Shown: in pieces, positions 8,194-17,202 of the stretch
How the letters are laid out: every line of letters begins with the position of its first letter
Position numbering within the stretch: position 1 is the first letter of the stretch
NCBI GenBank assembly: GCA_041398785.1
Contig: JAWKUA010000004.1
Coordinates: 186,001-250,000 of the forward strand
DNA from: Planctomycetaceae bacterium
Lineage (GTDB): Bacteria > Planctomycetota > Planctomycetia > Planctomycetales > Planctomycetaceae
Length of the DNA stretch: 64,000 bases
Reading direction: 5' to 3'
Notes under the pieces: model-generated
What the model was told of the DNA's origin: nothing
The model's database searches: none
What the model saw: only the letters and a program-made list of their open reading frames with translations
Translations under genes and position numbers: made by a program

Positions 8194-10848
8194 ATGCCTG
8201 AACTGCCCTTTCAACTTGAGTTTTCCCGCCCGGAGTGGCTGATCGCGCTGCTGGTCATTTCGCTGCTGGTGGCTGGGTACCTGAAGAGCCTGGTGGACCT
8301 GCCGAAGAAGCAACTGCGGACGTCGCTGGTGGTTCGCTGCGTGATCGTGATGCTGCTGGTGCTGAGTCTCGCCGGACTGAATCTGTTAAGCCGCGGCGAT
8401 GACGTCTTCGTTGTGTTTGCTGTCGACGAAAGCATGAGCCTTGATGAAGACGCCGCATTCGCTGCCGCAGCAGAATTCATTTCGGCCGCCACCGAGGGGA
8501 TGCCGGAAGACCGGTTCGCGGTGTTATCGTTTGCAGCCGAACCTGGGGAATTCGCGAAGCAGCTTGCCGTACGACGTGACTCCGCTGACATCGATGCCTC
8601 TTCGCGGCGCGATATTCCTGCGGACATCGCGACCGGATCGAAGTCCCTCCGCCCCGGCACCGACATTGCCGCAGCGATCGAAATCGCCGCAGCCGCTGTT
8701 CCGCCGAACTATGTGCCGCACGTCGTGCTGCTGTCCGACGGCAATGAAACAGCCGGTGATGCTCTGTCGGCGGCGGCGTCATCCGGCCTGAGAATTTCCA
8801 CGGTTCCGCTGCCGGTTCGCAACGATCCGGAACTGCAGCTTGCCGCAGTCAACGTGCCGGCTCAGGTGGCCGAAGGAGAGCCGTTTACCATCGAAGTCAT
8901 TGTCACGGCAAATCACGCCGACATTGTCCGCATCGATTTGTTTGGCGGCGAGTTTCGAATTGCTTCGGAACTGAAATCCGTTCAGGCCGGTGAGAACCGA
9001 TTTCCCTTCACCGAGCAGATCACTGAGCCCACGCAGTACACCGCATCGATCCGGTCACCAGCCGTGGCGGCGGACGGAGCGGAATACTTCAACGATACGC
9101 TGCTGGATAACAACACGGCATCGGGCCTGGTGTTTGTGGCCGGCAAGCCGAAGATTCTGCTGGTCGACAGCACTCCGGAAACGACTCAAAACCTTGTCTG
9201 GGCGCTGGAAGAGGAAGGCATCGCCATCGACACGCGGCCACCGGACGGCCTGCCGGCGTCTGTTACCGAGTTGCAGAATTACGACGCTGTTGTGCTTTCC
9301 AACATTCCGTCGACGGACCTGACGGTTCAGCAGATGACGGCGATCCGGTCGTATGTCAGCGAAGTCGGCGGCGGTCTGATTATGCTCGGCGGCGATCAGA
9401 GTTTCGGTCTGGGCGGCTACCAGAAAACCGTCGTCGAAGAAGTGCTGCCGGTTCGCTGCGACTTTGAAAAGGAAAAGGAAAAGCCGGGACTGGCCCTGGT
9501 CCTGGTGATCGACAAGTCCGGTTCGATGGGTGGCCAGAAGATTGAACTGGCCAAAGACGCTGCTCGTGCCGCCGTGGAACTGCTGGGCGTCAGAGACCAG
9601 ATCGGTGTGATCGCGTTTGACGGGTCTCCGGTATGGGTCAGCGAACTGCGCCCGGTGACTCAGCGAGGTGCCGTGACGGACCGGATCGCCGCAATCGAAC
9701 CCGGCGGCGGAACATCGATGTACCCGGCGATGGAACAGGCATTCGCCGCGCTAAAAGCGACGACCGCCAGGCTGAAACATGTCATCGTGCTGACGGATGG
9801 GTACTCGACGCCCGGCGACTTCGCCGGCATCACACAGGATATGGTCAACGAACGCATCACTGTTTCCACCGTCGGGATCGGCGACACGGATCAGGAACTG
9901 CTGCGGCAGATCGCTGAACTCGGCAGCGGTCGCTACTACTACACGGACGATCCGTCTTCGATTCCGCAGATCTTTGCGAAGGAGACGCTGACCGCCAGCA
10001 AGTCGGCCATCAGCGAAGAACCGTTTCTGCCGCAGGTGATGCGTGCGTCATCGGTGCTCGCGAACCTGGATTTTGAGGCCGCTCCGTTTCTGCTGGGCTA
10101 TGTCGTGACGCGGACCAAGCCCACCAGTGAAGTCATCCTGGCGACGGAATCCGGCGACCCGCTGCTTGCCTGGTGGCGCTACGGTGTCGGCATCAGCGTG
10201 GCGTTTACTTCGGACGCCAGCAGCCGATGGGCGGCGGAATGGCTGACGTGGGACGGTTTCAATCCGTTCTGGGCACAGGTCGTGCGGTACGCCGTTCGAA
10301 AAAAGGAATCGAAGGGTTTCGTTGTCGACATCGCCCGCCACGGTGATCTGGCCACGATTTCGATCGATGCCACGCAGCCGGATGGTGAGTTTCTGAACGG
10401 TCTCGACACGCGGCTGCAACTGATCAGCCCGCAACTGGCGACTCAATCGATCACGCTGCCGCAGACTTCGCCGGGGCGGTATCAGTCGAACATTCAACTG
10501 ACGGAACCAGGCGCGTGGAGTCTGCAACTGACGCAAACCCGCGGTTCGGAGATCCTGTTCCGCCAAACGCGCGGGATCGTCGTCGGCTACAGCGACGAAC
10601 TTCGGCTGCGTCCGGTGAACGATGAGCTTCTGCAGTCCCTGTCGTCGACAACGGGAGGTACGTTCAACGTAAGCCCATCGAATGTCTTCGAACCGCTGCC
10701 GGGCGATTCCGCGTGGAGACTGATTCCGTTGTGGCCGTGGCTGCTGTCTGCCGCTTTGGTATTGTTTGTCTGCGACGTCGCTCTGCGGCGACTGGACATG
10801 AGTCGCGTGTTCGGCAGTGAACTCCACCGAACTCATCTTCGAACCTGA
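8194..10848 (+). CDS. Large membrane protein with two VWA domains and a glutamine-amidotransferase-like domain
   Basis: 884 residues. Two N-terminal membrane helices (about 14-32 and 45-64) are followed by a first VWA domain with a MIDAS-like motif (D78ESMS). The middle (about 325-425) has KPKILLVDSTPE and GGGLIMLGGDQSFGLGGY, the class I glutamine-amidotransferase-like fold seen in this family. A second VWA domain begins near residue 435 with an intact MIDAS (D440KSGS) and continues to TVGIGDTDQELL. A final helix (about 845-865) anchors the C-terminus. The architecture matches planctomycete proteins usually found beside MoxR/BatA-type genes, but none lies here. Its role is unknown; metal-dependent protein binding at the membrane is likely. 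Confidence 0.85.
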   Translation: MPELPFQLEFSRPEWLIALLVISLLVAGYLKSLVDLPKKQLRTSLVVRCVIVMLLVLSLAGLNLLSRGDDVFVVFAVDESMSLDEDAAFAAAAEFISAATEGMPEDRFAVLSFAAEPGEFAKQLAVRRDSADIDASSRRDIPADIATGSKSLRPGTDIAAAIEIAAAAVPPNYVPHVVLLSDGNETAGDALSAAASSGLRISTVPLPVRNDPELQLAAVNVPAQVAEGEPFTIEVIVTANHADIVRIDLFGGEFRIASELKSVQAGENRFPFTEQITEPTQYTASIRSPAVAADGAEYFNDTLLDNNTASGLVFVAGKPKILLVDSTPETTQNLVWALEEEGIAIDTRPPDGLPASVTELQNYDAVVLSNIPSTDLTVQQMTAIRSYVSEVGGGLIMLGGDQSFGLGGYQKTVVEEVLPVRCDFEKEKEKPGLALVLVIDKSGSMGGQKIELAKDAARAAVELLGVRDQIGVIAFDGSPVWVSELRPVTQRGAVTDRIAAIEPGGGTSMYPAMEQAFAALKATTARLKHVIVLTDGYSTPGDFAGITQDMVNERITVSTVGIGDTDQELLRQIAELGSGRYYYTDDPSSIPQIFAKETLTASKSAISEEPFLPQVMRASSVLANLDFEAAPFLLGYVVTRTKPTSEVILATESGDPLLAWWRYGVGISVAFTSDASSRWAAEWLTWDGFNPFWAQVVRYAVRKKESKGFVVDIARHGDLATISIDATQPDGEFLNGLDTRLQLISPQLATQSITLPQTSPGRYQSNIQLTEPGAWSLQLTQTRGSEILFRQTRGIVVGYSDELRLRPVNDELLQSLSSTTGGTFNVSPSNVFEPLPGDSAWRLIPLWPWLLSAALVLFVCDVALRRLDMSRVFGSELHRTHLRT

Positions 10849-10907
10849 CCCATTCCGGTTCACAGTCTCCGCTCGAAGCTGAACACAGAAAGCAGAAATC
10901 CAGGACA

Positions 10908-11912
10908 ATGCAGTACCGCAAACTCGGCAACAGCAATCTTGACATCAGCGTCATCGGACTCGGCACCTGGGCCATCGGCGGCGGTGACTGGAAGTTCGGC
11001 TGGGGTGATCAGAACGAAGACGAAGCCATCGGGGTTATCGTCCGCGCTGTTGAACTTGGCATTAACTGGATCGACACCGCCGCGATCTACGGCGAAGGCC
11101 GCAGCGAAATCCTGGTCGGCAAAGCGCTGCGGCAGATTGCCGAAGCCGACCGCCCGATCATCGCCACCAAGTGCGGTCGCGTTGCTCTGGGCAATGGTGA
11201 CATTGGAAAAAACCTGAAGCGAGACAGCGTCATCGCCGAGTGCGATGCAAGTCTGCGGCGGCTGGGCGTTGACTGCATTGATCTGTACCAGATGCACTGG
11301 CCCGAACCGGATGAAGACATCGAAGAAGGCTGGTCGACGCTGCTCGATCTTCAGCGGCAGGGTAAAGTGAAACACATCGGAGTTTCCAATCATTCCGTGT
11401 CGCAGATGAATCGCCTGCAGCCGATCGCTCCGATCACGTCGCTGCAGCCGCCGTACAGCATGATTGCTCGCGAGGTCGAGGAAGGAATCCTGCCATACTG
11501 CGGTGAAAACAACATCGGAGTCATCGTCTACAGCCCGATGGGCAAGGGGCTGTTGACGGGGAAGTTCACTGCGGAACGAGCCGCTCAGCTTTCTGATAAG
11601 GACCACCGCAGCCGGGATCCGCGGTTCCAGCCGCCGCAGCTTGAGATCAATCTTCAGTTCGTCAATCGACTGCAGGGAATCGCGCACGGACTTGGCTGGA
11701 CGATTCCGGAACTGGCCATCGCGTGGGTCTTGCGCAGACCGGAAGTAACGTCGGCGATTGTCGGTTCGCGCCGACCGGACCAAATTGAAGAAACGGTCGC
11801 CGCCGGCGCTCGCACGCTGGACGACTCATCGGTCGCCGCTGTCGAGAAGGCTCTCAGGGAACGCGACGGAAATCTCGCTGCGGCGGGCGGCTTCGAAAAG
11901 CCGCGTGTGTGA
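10908..11912 (+). CDS. Aldo/keto reductase
   Basis: 334 residues, the usual family length. The (beta/alpha)8 fold is shown by VIGLGTWAIGG near the start. The catalytic tetrad is visible: Asp56 and Tyr61 in DTAAIYGEGRSE, Lys88 in ATKCG, and His130 in YQMHWPEPDED. HIGVSNHSVSQM and a late WVLRRPEVTSAIVGSRRPDQ supply the NADPH-binding end. It should reduce carbonyl groups with NADPH in the cytoplasm; the substrate cannot be inferred. It follows the VWA gene by 59 bases on the same strand. Palindromic repeats begin 18 bases after its stop. Confidence 0.93.
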   Translation: MQYRKLGNSNLDISVIGLGTWAIGGGDWKFGWGDQNEDEAIGVIVRAVELGINWIDTAAIYGEGRSEILVGKALRQIAEADRPIIATKCGRVALGNGDIGKNLKRDSVIAECDASLRRLGVDCIDLYQMHWPEPDEDIEEGWSTLLDLQRQGKVKHIGVSNHSVSQMNRLQPIAPITSLQPPYSMIAREVEEGILPYCGENNIGVIVYSPMGKGLLTGKFTAERAAQLSDKDHRSRDPRFQPPQLEINLQFVNRLQGIAHGLGWTIPELAIAWVLRRPEVTSAIVGSRRPDQIEETVAAGARTLDDSSVAAVEKALRERDGNLAAAGGFEKPRV

Positions 11913-11930
11913 ACCACGAGCCCTCTCCCC

Positions 11931-12041
11931 GTCATTCCCGCGCAGGCGGGAACCCAGTCAGCATTCTCTCTCCCTCGTCATTCCCACGCAGGCGGGAACC
12001 CAGCTGAACGTCCTCTGGGTTCCCGCCTGCGCGGGAATGAC
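11931..12041. repeat. Three copies of the palindromic repeat, two direct and one inverted
   Basis: Direct copies lie at 11931-11957 and 11977-12003, and an inverted copy at 12015-12041. The consensus half is GTCATTCCCGCGCAGG followed by CGGGAACCCAG. The second copy has one change (CCCACG). The inverted pair can also form a long hairpin. They lie between convergent genes, so they may serve as transcription stops here. Confidence 0.9.
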
Positions 12042-12072
12042 GGGGTGCGATTCGGTGGGCTCTTGAATGGAG

Positions 12073-13395
12073 CTATTTTTCCGCAGGAATCTCGGAACCG
12101 TGCGGGTCGATTGTTGGAGCTTCCGTTGCTTCGTCCAGCCGGTCGCGAAGTTCCTGATCGGTGAAGTGTTCCAGTCGCTCGGCCTTGTCGTGGATCCGGT
12201 CAGTCGGAATTCCCGCCAGAGACACCAGGTACTGTTCCCACAGCCGATGAGATCTCACCAGTCCGCGGGCTCGTGCGCGTCCGTGTTCTGTCAGCACGTA
12301 GCCGGAATCGGTGACATCAAGTTCGTCGCGTATGCGCAGCCACTTCAGGACCGTTCGCAGCGACATCTGATCCGCCAGCAGCAGATCCTGCAGACTTGTC
12401 AGCGATGCCGCCGACGTTTCCGCTTTCTCTTCCAGGCGATACAGCAGCGCGACGACATCATCGGCCAGAATCCGCAGTGCCAGCACCTGGCGTCTGACAA
12501 ATTTCACCAGGATCCCGTGACGCGGTCCCAGCACCGCCGCCAGCAGAAACAGCAGCCCCGCCACGACCGCCATCATGCCGGCGGTTGTCGTGCTGCCGAA
12601 ACCAAACCACGACGGCACAATCAGCGCCGCAGCGTGTCCCAGCAGAGCCGACAGCGCGGCCAGAATGACGCTGAGCACAATCATCGTCGTCAGCCGATCG
12701 GTCAGCATGTACGCGGCAGCCGGCGGCACGATCAGCATCGCCACAACAAGAATGCTGCCGACCGTTTCAAAGCTCGCCACCGCCGTCACGGCAACCAGCA
12801 CCATCAGCGCGTAGTGCATCAATCCGGCGTGGAAACCGGTTGACGTCGCCAGACCCGGATCGAAGGACGTGATCTTCAGCTCCTTAAAGAACACAACCAC
12901 AAACAGCAGGTTGATGGATGCGACAACTGCCAGAGTCAGCGTCGGCTGCGGAATTCTGCGATCCTCGTCACCCAGCAGGTCCAGCGGAATGGATTCCAGT
13001 GACCCGTACAGGACGCAGCCGGGATCCAGGTCGACGTGATCGGCCGCCTGCACAATCATCACCAGGCCGAGTGCGAACAGCGACGTGAACACGACTCCCA
13101 TCGAAGCGCCTTCGTCGACGCGGCCGATTCCCCGAACCCATTCGGTAAACACTGCCGTCAGCAGCCCGACGACGACGGCTCCCGCGAACATTGGCACGCT
13201 GTTGCGAGTTCCGCTGATGAAGAAGGCAACCGCCAGGCCCGGCAGGACCGCATGAGTGATTGCGTCACCGAGCATGCTGAGCTTTCTAAGCACCAGAAAG
13301 TTTCCCAGCAGCGCCGCGGCGACCGCGCAAAGGGCTCCCGTAATGACGATCCAGCCATCCAGCGCGAACGTCCAGTCGTTCAGAGCGGACATCAT
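12073..13395 (-). CDS. Metal ABC transporter permease fused to a DtxR/MntR-like regulator domain (YtgD-like)
   Basis: 440 residues. ATG 13395 is chosen because GGGAGGTG precedes it and it overlaps the TGA of the upstream permease (ATGA). Residues about 1-290 are an ABC-3 family permease with 8-9 hydrophobic segments (GNFLVLRKLSMLGDAITHAV, GLAVAFFISGTRN, PPAAAYMLTDRL). The C-terminal 130 residues form a winged helix (DQMSLRTVLKWLRI, then LTEHGRARARGLVRSHRLWE) and a metal-sensing helix pair (IHDKAERLEHF). His and Glu in HRLWE and the HxxxExxEH pattern match metal ligands of DtxR and MntR. The protein should move Mn, Fe or Zn inward and may also bind DNA in response to that metal. Confidence 0.88.
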   Translation of the reverse strand: MMSALNDWTFALDGWIVITGALCAVAAALLGNFLVLRKLSMLGDAITHAVLPGLAVAFFISGTRNSVPMFAGAVVVGLLTAVFTEWVRGIGRVDEGASMGVVFTSLFALGLVMIVQAADHVDLDPGCVLYGSLESIPLDLLGDEDRRIPQPTLTLAVVASINLLFVVVFFKELKITSFDPGLATSTGFHAGLMHYALMVLVAVTAVASFETVGSILVVAMLIVPPAAAYMLTDRLTTMIVLSVILAALSALLGHAAALIVPSWFGFGSTTTAGMMAVVAGLLFLLAAVLGPRHGILVKFVRRQVLALRILADDVVALLYRLEEKAETSAASLTSLQDLLLADQMSLRTVLKWLRIRDELDVTDSGYVLTEHGRARARGLVRSHRLWEQYLVSLAGIPTDRIHDKAERLEHFTDQELRDRLDEATEAPTIDPHGSEIPAEK

Positions 13396-15164
13396 CCCGC
13401 ACCTCCCGCCGCGCGCGGTTCCGCCAGTTCGTGCGGACTTGCGGGAACCTGCCTGACCACCTCGCGCTTCTCCAGCAGCGCTTCCAGCCGAGCGACGATT
13501 TCCGGTTCCAGAACATGTTCGATCGCGTCCGCGTCCCTGTCGACTCGCGCGGCGGCAACTTCGGCATACGTGATCAGATACAGCTCCCACAGGCGGTGCT
13601 GTCGAGTCAGCCGGGCCGCTTCACGGAAACCCTGCGTCGTCAGCCGGACATGTTGTGCGTCCGATGTGCTGACCAGGCCGTCATCCTCGGCGCTTCGTAT
13701 TTCGTGTCGCAGTCTTCCAATTGACCAGCTTCGTTCCTGCAGCAAATCGGCGACGGCAACCGTCCGCAGTTCAAGCCATTGCGAAAGTAACGCTCCCGCC
13801 GAGCCGTCCGGACCGGCAGCCCCCGCCGGAACAGGCATGCCGGAAGTAACACCGGCGCTGCCCGCCTCCAGCAGTTCAAACATCGCTCGCAGCAGATGCT
13901 GACGCTGGACTCTGCGATTCAGCCGGCGACGACGCAGCCAGCGAGTCAGCGCGCCTCGCGCGGAACCGAACATCATGCTGACGACAAAGAACGCCGCACA
14001 CACCAGTACGATCATTGCTCCGGAGGGCAGGTTTGAAAACAGAGCACTCATCGCCGCCCCCAGCATTCCGCCCGCGGCTCCCAGCACGGCGGAAATTACC
14101 GTCATGCGCAGCATCGACTCCGTCCAGAATCTGGCCGCGGCCGCCGGAATGACCAGCAGCGCGACCATCAGAATCAAACCCACCGCCTGCAGTCCGACGA
14201 TTGACACGATGACCACCAGCGTCATCAGTGCAATGTCCAGGAGCACTGTCGGATATCCGTCGGAACCCGCAAAGCCTTCGTCGAAGCACAACAGCTTCAG
14301 TTCCTTGAACAGCAGCAGGCAAACGACAAGACACACGGCGGCGGCCAGTGCGATCATCCAGGCATCCTTCAGGCCCATCGAAGCGGTCTTGCCGTAAATG
14401 AAAGATTCCAGACCGGCGGCGTGACCGGTCGACATGTTTTGGATCACGCCCAGCAGCGAGACACCGGCTCCGTAAGACACGCTCAGCACGATTCCAAGCG
14501 CCGCGTCTTCCTTCAGCCGCGTCAGCCGGCGGATCATCAGAATCGCGGCGACACCAACCAGCCCGCTGACGGTGGCTCCTGAAAGCAGCACGGGCAGCGC
14601 TTTCCCGTTGGCACCGGCGGCTGTGGCGACGATGAACGCCAAAGCGATCCCCGGCAGAGTGGCGTGACTGATCGCATCTCCCATCAGAGCCCGTTTGCGA
14701 AGCAGCGTGAAACTGCCGACGACTCCGGCTGCGCAGCCGAGCAGCGTCGTGCCGAGGATGACGACTCGCGAGTTGTAGTCCTCCAGCAGGAGGACTCGCC
14801 GCCACTGTTCGACGGACGGCCATGCGAGCGCCCGGTCGCTGAGGGATTCATGGCCGGATGGGTGTGTCGGAGGTGCGGCGAACGCGGTGCTCGCGCAAGC
14901 CATCCCCCATATCAGGAACAGCACCACCCGCCGACATGCGAAGATCAGACGTCCCGTCATTCCCGCGCAGGCGGGAACCCAGTGACGCGCTGGCTGGGTT
15001 CCCGCCTGCGCGGGAATGACGGGATAGTGGACACTCGGCAGAATTGACGTAGCGCCGGGATGCTTCCATCGCTGCTGGCGTTTGCCGGCCTCATCACGAC
15101 CCTTCGTTGAAACCTCCGCTACGAAAGTTTTTGCATGCGGAGCAACGTTACGCGAGGCACTCAC
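13392..15164 (-). CDS. Metal ABC transporter permease fused to a DtxR-like domain (YtgCR-like), start uncertain
   Basis: 590 residues if begun at GTG 15164, which overlaps the TGA of the ATPase gene. In that reading the N-terminus contains translated palindromic repeats (VIPAQAGTQ ... WVPACAGMTG), which suggests the repeats entered the gap between the genes. A start at GTG 14927 or ATG 14903 would give a clean signal-like helix (FLIWGMACASTAFAA). The ABC-3 permease domain follows (GSFTLLRKRALMGDAISHAT). From about 430 residues before... the last 150 residues are a winged helix plus dimerisation region: LTTQGFREAARLTRQHRLWE and AIEHVLEPEIVARLEAL. Ligands equivalent to DtxR His79, Glu83, Glu105 and His106 are present; the His98 and Cys102 positions are not conserved. 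Confidence 0.85.
   Translation of the reverse strand: MSASRNVAPHAKTFVAEVSTKGRDEAGKRQQRWKHPGATSILPSVHYPVIPAQAGTQPARHWVPACAGMTGRLIFACRRVVLFLIWGMACASTAFAAPPTHPSGHESLSDRALAWPSVEQWRRVLLLEDYNSRVVILGTTLLGCAAGVVGSFTLLRKRALMGDAISHATLPGIALAFIVATAAGANGKALPVLLSGATVSGLVGVAAILMIRRLTRLKEDAALGIVLSVSYGAGVSLLGVIQNMSTGHAAGLESFIYGKTASMGLKDAWMIALAAAVCLVVCLLLFKELKLLCFDEGFAGSDGYPTVLLDIALMTLVVIVSIVGLQAVGLILMVALLVIPAAAARFWTESMLRMTVISAVLGAAGGMLGAAMSALFSNLPSGAMIVLVCAAFFVVSMMFGSARGALTRWLRRRRLNRRVQRQHLLRAMFELLEAGSAGVTSGMPVPAGAAGPDGSAGALLSQWLELRTVAVADLLQERSWSIGRLRHEIRSAEDDGLVSTSDAQHVRLTTQGFREAARLTRQHRLWELYLITYAEVAAARVDRDADAIEHVLEPEIVARLEALLEKREVVRQVPASPHELAEPRAAGGAG
14956..15020. repeat. Inverted pair of the palindromic repeat
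   Basis: A direct copy at 14956-14982 and an inverted copy at 14994-15020 are separated by 11 bases, so the pair itself forms a long cruciform. It lies in the 5' part of the first permease gene and remains open in the permease frame. It therefore either lengthens the N-terminus or separates the gene from the upstream ATPase gene. Confidence 0.9.
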
Positions 15165-15976
15165 AGCGACCGCTCCCGTCTGCGCATCGCATCCGAAACT
15201 TCGTCCAGCAGCGTCAGACGACCGCCGTAGGTCTTCTGAAGATTCTCCGACGTGAACACTTCTTCCACCGGTCCGTGAGCGACCACGCGCATGTTCAGCA
15301 GCACGACGTGGTCGAAGTAATCGGGCACGGTCTGCAGGTCGTGATGAATCACGACCGCCGTTTTTCCGTCCGCCTTCATCTCGCGAAGAATCTGGATGAT
15401 GGCTCGTTCCGTCGACGCATCGACGGCAGCGAACGGTTCGTCCATCAGGTACAGATCCGCGTTCTGTACCAGCGCCCGCGCCAGAAATGTGCGCTGCTGC
15501 TGGCCTCCGGATAACTGGCTGATCTGCCGGTGTGCGAGGTCCGCAATTCCGACGCGTTCCAACGCATCCATCGCGGCCTTGCGATGCCTGCGGCGAACCG
15601 GAAGACACCAGCCGATGCGGCTGTAAAGTCCCATCGTGACGACGTCGAGTGCGTTCACCGGAAAGTCCCAGTCGACGCTTTCGCGCTGTGGCACGTAGCC
15701 GACTCGCCGGCGATTGTGCCGGTACGTGTCGCCAAACACCCGGACGCGGCCGGAAGCCTTCGGAGTCAGATCCATGACGGCTTTCAGCAGCGTGCTCTTC
15801 CCTGCTCCATTCGGCCCGACGACGCCGACCAGCGTCCCCGGCGGCACGTCGAATTCCACATCCCAGATGACCGGCTTGCGATGATACGCAACCGTCAGGT
15901 CGTAAACCGACAGCGGAATGTCGGGGGACGGTGCGGCACTTGATGCAACGCCCGAATCGTGAACGACACTGGACAC
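15161..15976 (-). CDS. Metal ABC transporter ATP-binding protein (ZnuC/TroB/YtgB type)
   Basis: 271 residues. Walker A is GPNGAGKST (about 54-62), the Q-loop lies in YVPQRESVDWDFP, the signature is LSGGQQQR, Walker B is LYLMDEPFAAVD and the switch His is in VVIHHDLQT. The YVPQRxxVDWDFP sequence is typical of ATPases for Mn/Zn/Fe uptake. It should power the two downstream permeases. Its stop overlaps a GTG in frame with the first permease. It is separated from the binding-protein gene by 170 bases holding an inverted-repeat element. Confidence 0.93.
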   Translation of the reverse strand: MSSVVHDSGVASSAAPSPDIPLSVYDLTVAYHRKPVIWDVEFDVPPGTLVGVVGPNGAGKSTLLKAVMDLTPKASGRVRVFGDTYRHNRRRVGYVPQRESVDWDFPVNALDVVTMGLYSRIGWCLPVRRRHRKAAMDALERVGIADLAHRQISQLSGGQQQRTFLARALVQNADLYLMDEPFAAVDASTERAIIQILREMKADGKTAVVIHHDLQTVPDYFDHVVLLNMRVVAHGPVEEVFTSENLQKTYGGRLTLLDEVSDAMRRRERSL

Positions 15977-16005
15977 TGGAAAACGCCTCGCATTCTGTTC
16001 GACAT

Positions 16006-16144
16006 GTTTAACCGCCAGCCCTGGCGAGCGCTGCGCTCACCGAGTTGCTCCGGCCGTTCAGGGATAGAAGTAGATGGGATTTCGGAAGCGGCAATCTGAA
16101 AGCACCGTCGACAGCGAAGCGCTCGCCAGGGGTCGCGGTTAAAC
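16006..16144. repeat. Inverted-repeat element, copy B (about 139 bp)
   Basis: The ends begin and finish with GTTTAACC/GGTTAAAC and share CCCTGGCGAGCGCTGCG with copy A at 8028-8180. It lies between the stop of the binding-protein gene and the start of the ATPase gene, inside the presumed operon. It touches the binding-protein stop codon closely. Folding of the transcript here could protect the upstream message or reduce readthrough to the ATPase. Confidence 0.8.
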
Positions 16145-16146
16145 GA

Positions 16147-17145
16147 TTAATCCGGCTTGAGCTTTCCCTGAAACCCTTCCGCCGGAGCTTCCCCGCCCAG
16201 CATCCGGGCGACGAGCGTGATGTTGTGGTCCAGCATTCCGATGTATGTTCCTTCGTAGGTGCCTTCGCTTCCCATGGCATCGGAATACAGTTCGCCGCCA
16301 ATTTTCACGTCATGGCCCCTTGAGCGGGCTCCTTCAGCCAGTGCGTCGATGTTCTTGCGCGGCACGCTGCTTTCCACAAACACGGCTGCGATATCGCGTT
16401 CAACCAGCAGGTCTACCAGTTCGTTGATGTGCTGCAGGCCGGCCTCCGATTCCGTCGACAGGCCCTGCACTCCAAGCACTTCCAGCCCATAGGCTCGCCC
16501 GAAATAGTTGAAGGCGTCGTGAGATGTAATCAGGACGCGGCTGCCGTCAGGGATCGTCGCAATCGCTTTGCCGCCATACTCGTGAAGCTTCGACAACTGC
16601 TGTCGATACTCGGCCGCGCTGGATCGGAACGCTTCGGCGTGGTTCGGGTCGAACTTTGCCAGTGAGTCCGCGACCACGGCGACGCATTCCGACCAGGCAC
16701 TGACATCCATCCAGACGTGCGGGTCATAGTGTCCGGCGAAATCTTCCGGTTCCAGCAGCGACGTCTCAGGAATCCCTTCCGTCACTGCGATGACGGGCTT
16801 CGACCGAGCAACTTTGACCAGCGTGTCGGTCATCTTGCCTTCCAGCATCAGACCGGAATAGAAGACGATGTCTCCGCCCATGATTGTTTTGACATCGTCG
16901 CGAGTGACCTTATACAAGTGCGGATCGACGCCGGAACCGCAGATCTGCGTGACGCTGATGTGTTTTCCGCCGACCTGCCGCACGATGTCCGCAACCATGC
17001 CGACCGTGGCGACGACTTTGACGGGATTATGGCCCGACGCCGCTTTGTCGCTCCCGGTGCCGCTCGTACCTGCCGAACCGCCGCACCCGGCCAGAACACC
17101 GGCCAGCACGATCGCAACCACGTATTGAAACAGTCTGAGAATCAC
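16147..17145 (-). CDS. Metal-binding lipoprotein of an ABC importer (ZnuA/TroA/MntC/YtgA type)
   Basis: 332 residues. Signal peptide ends in the lipobox LAGC (Cys21), so the protein should be a lipid-anchored periplasmic binding protein. Likely ligands of the cluster 9 fold are His76 (VDPHLYKVT), His143 (YDPHVWMDV), a Glu in QGLSTESEAG and Asp289 (ELYSDAMG). The two-His, Glu, Asp pattern and the lack of a long His-rich loop favour Mn or Fe over Zn. It is the first gene of a four-gene unit with the ATPase and two permease-regulator fusions. A promoter with overlapping palindrome lies 58-85 bases upstream. Confidence 0.93.
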   Translation of the reverse strand: MILRLFQYVVAIVLAGVLAGCGGSAGTSGTGSDKAASGHNPVKVVATVGMVADIVRQVGGKHISVTQICGSGVDPHLYKVTRDDVKTIMGGDIVFYSGLMLEGKMTDTLVKVARSKPVIAVTEGIPETSLLEPEDFAGHYDPHVWMDVSAWSECVAVVADSLAKFDPNHAEAFRSSAAEYRQQLSKLHEYGGKAIATIPDGSRVLITSHDAFNYFGRAYGLEVLGVQGLSTESEAGLQHINELVDLLVERDIAAVFVESSVPRKNIDALAEGARSRGHDVKIGGELYSDAMGSEGTYEGTYIGMLDHNITLVARMLGGEAPAEGFQGKLKPD

Positions 17146-17202
17146 GACGTGTTTACTCCGTCCGATGGATGAAAGCAGCCAGTGCTGCGTTTCAGGGAAT
17201 AA

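Noticed and set aside
15165..15608. Upstream extension of the first metal-permease reading frame
   Set aside because: It overlaps the ATPase gene in another frame and reads as Arg/Ser/Gly-rich shadow. The start must lie at or below 15164.
12073..17145. Naming the metal operon znuABC
   Set aside because: The binding protein has no His-rich loop, and the fused DtxR-type domains suggest Mn or Fe. The substrate cannot be fixed from sequence, so no gene symbols were given.
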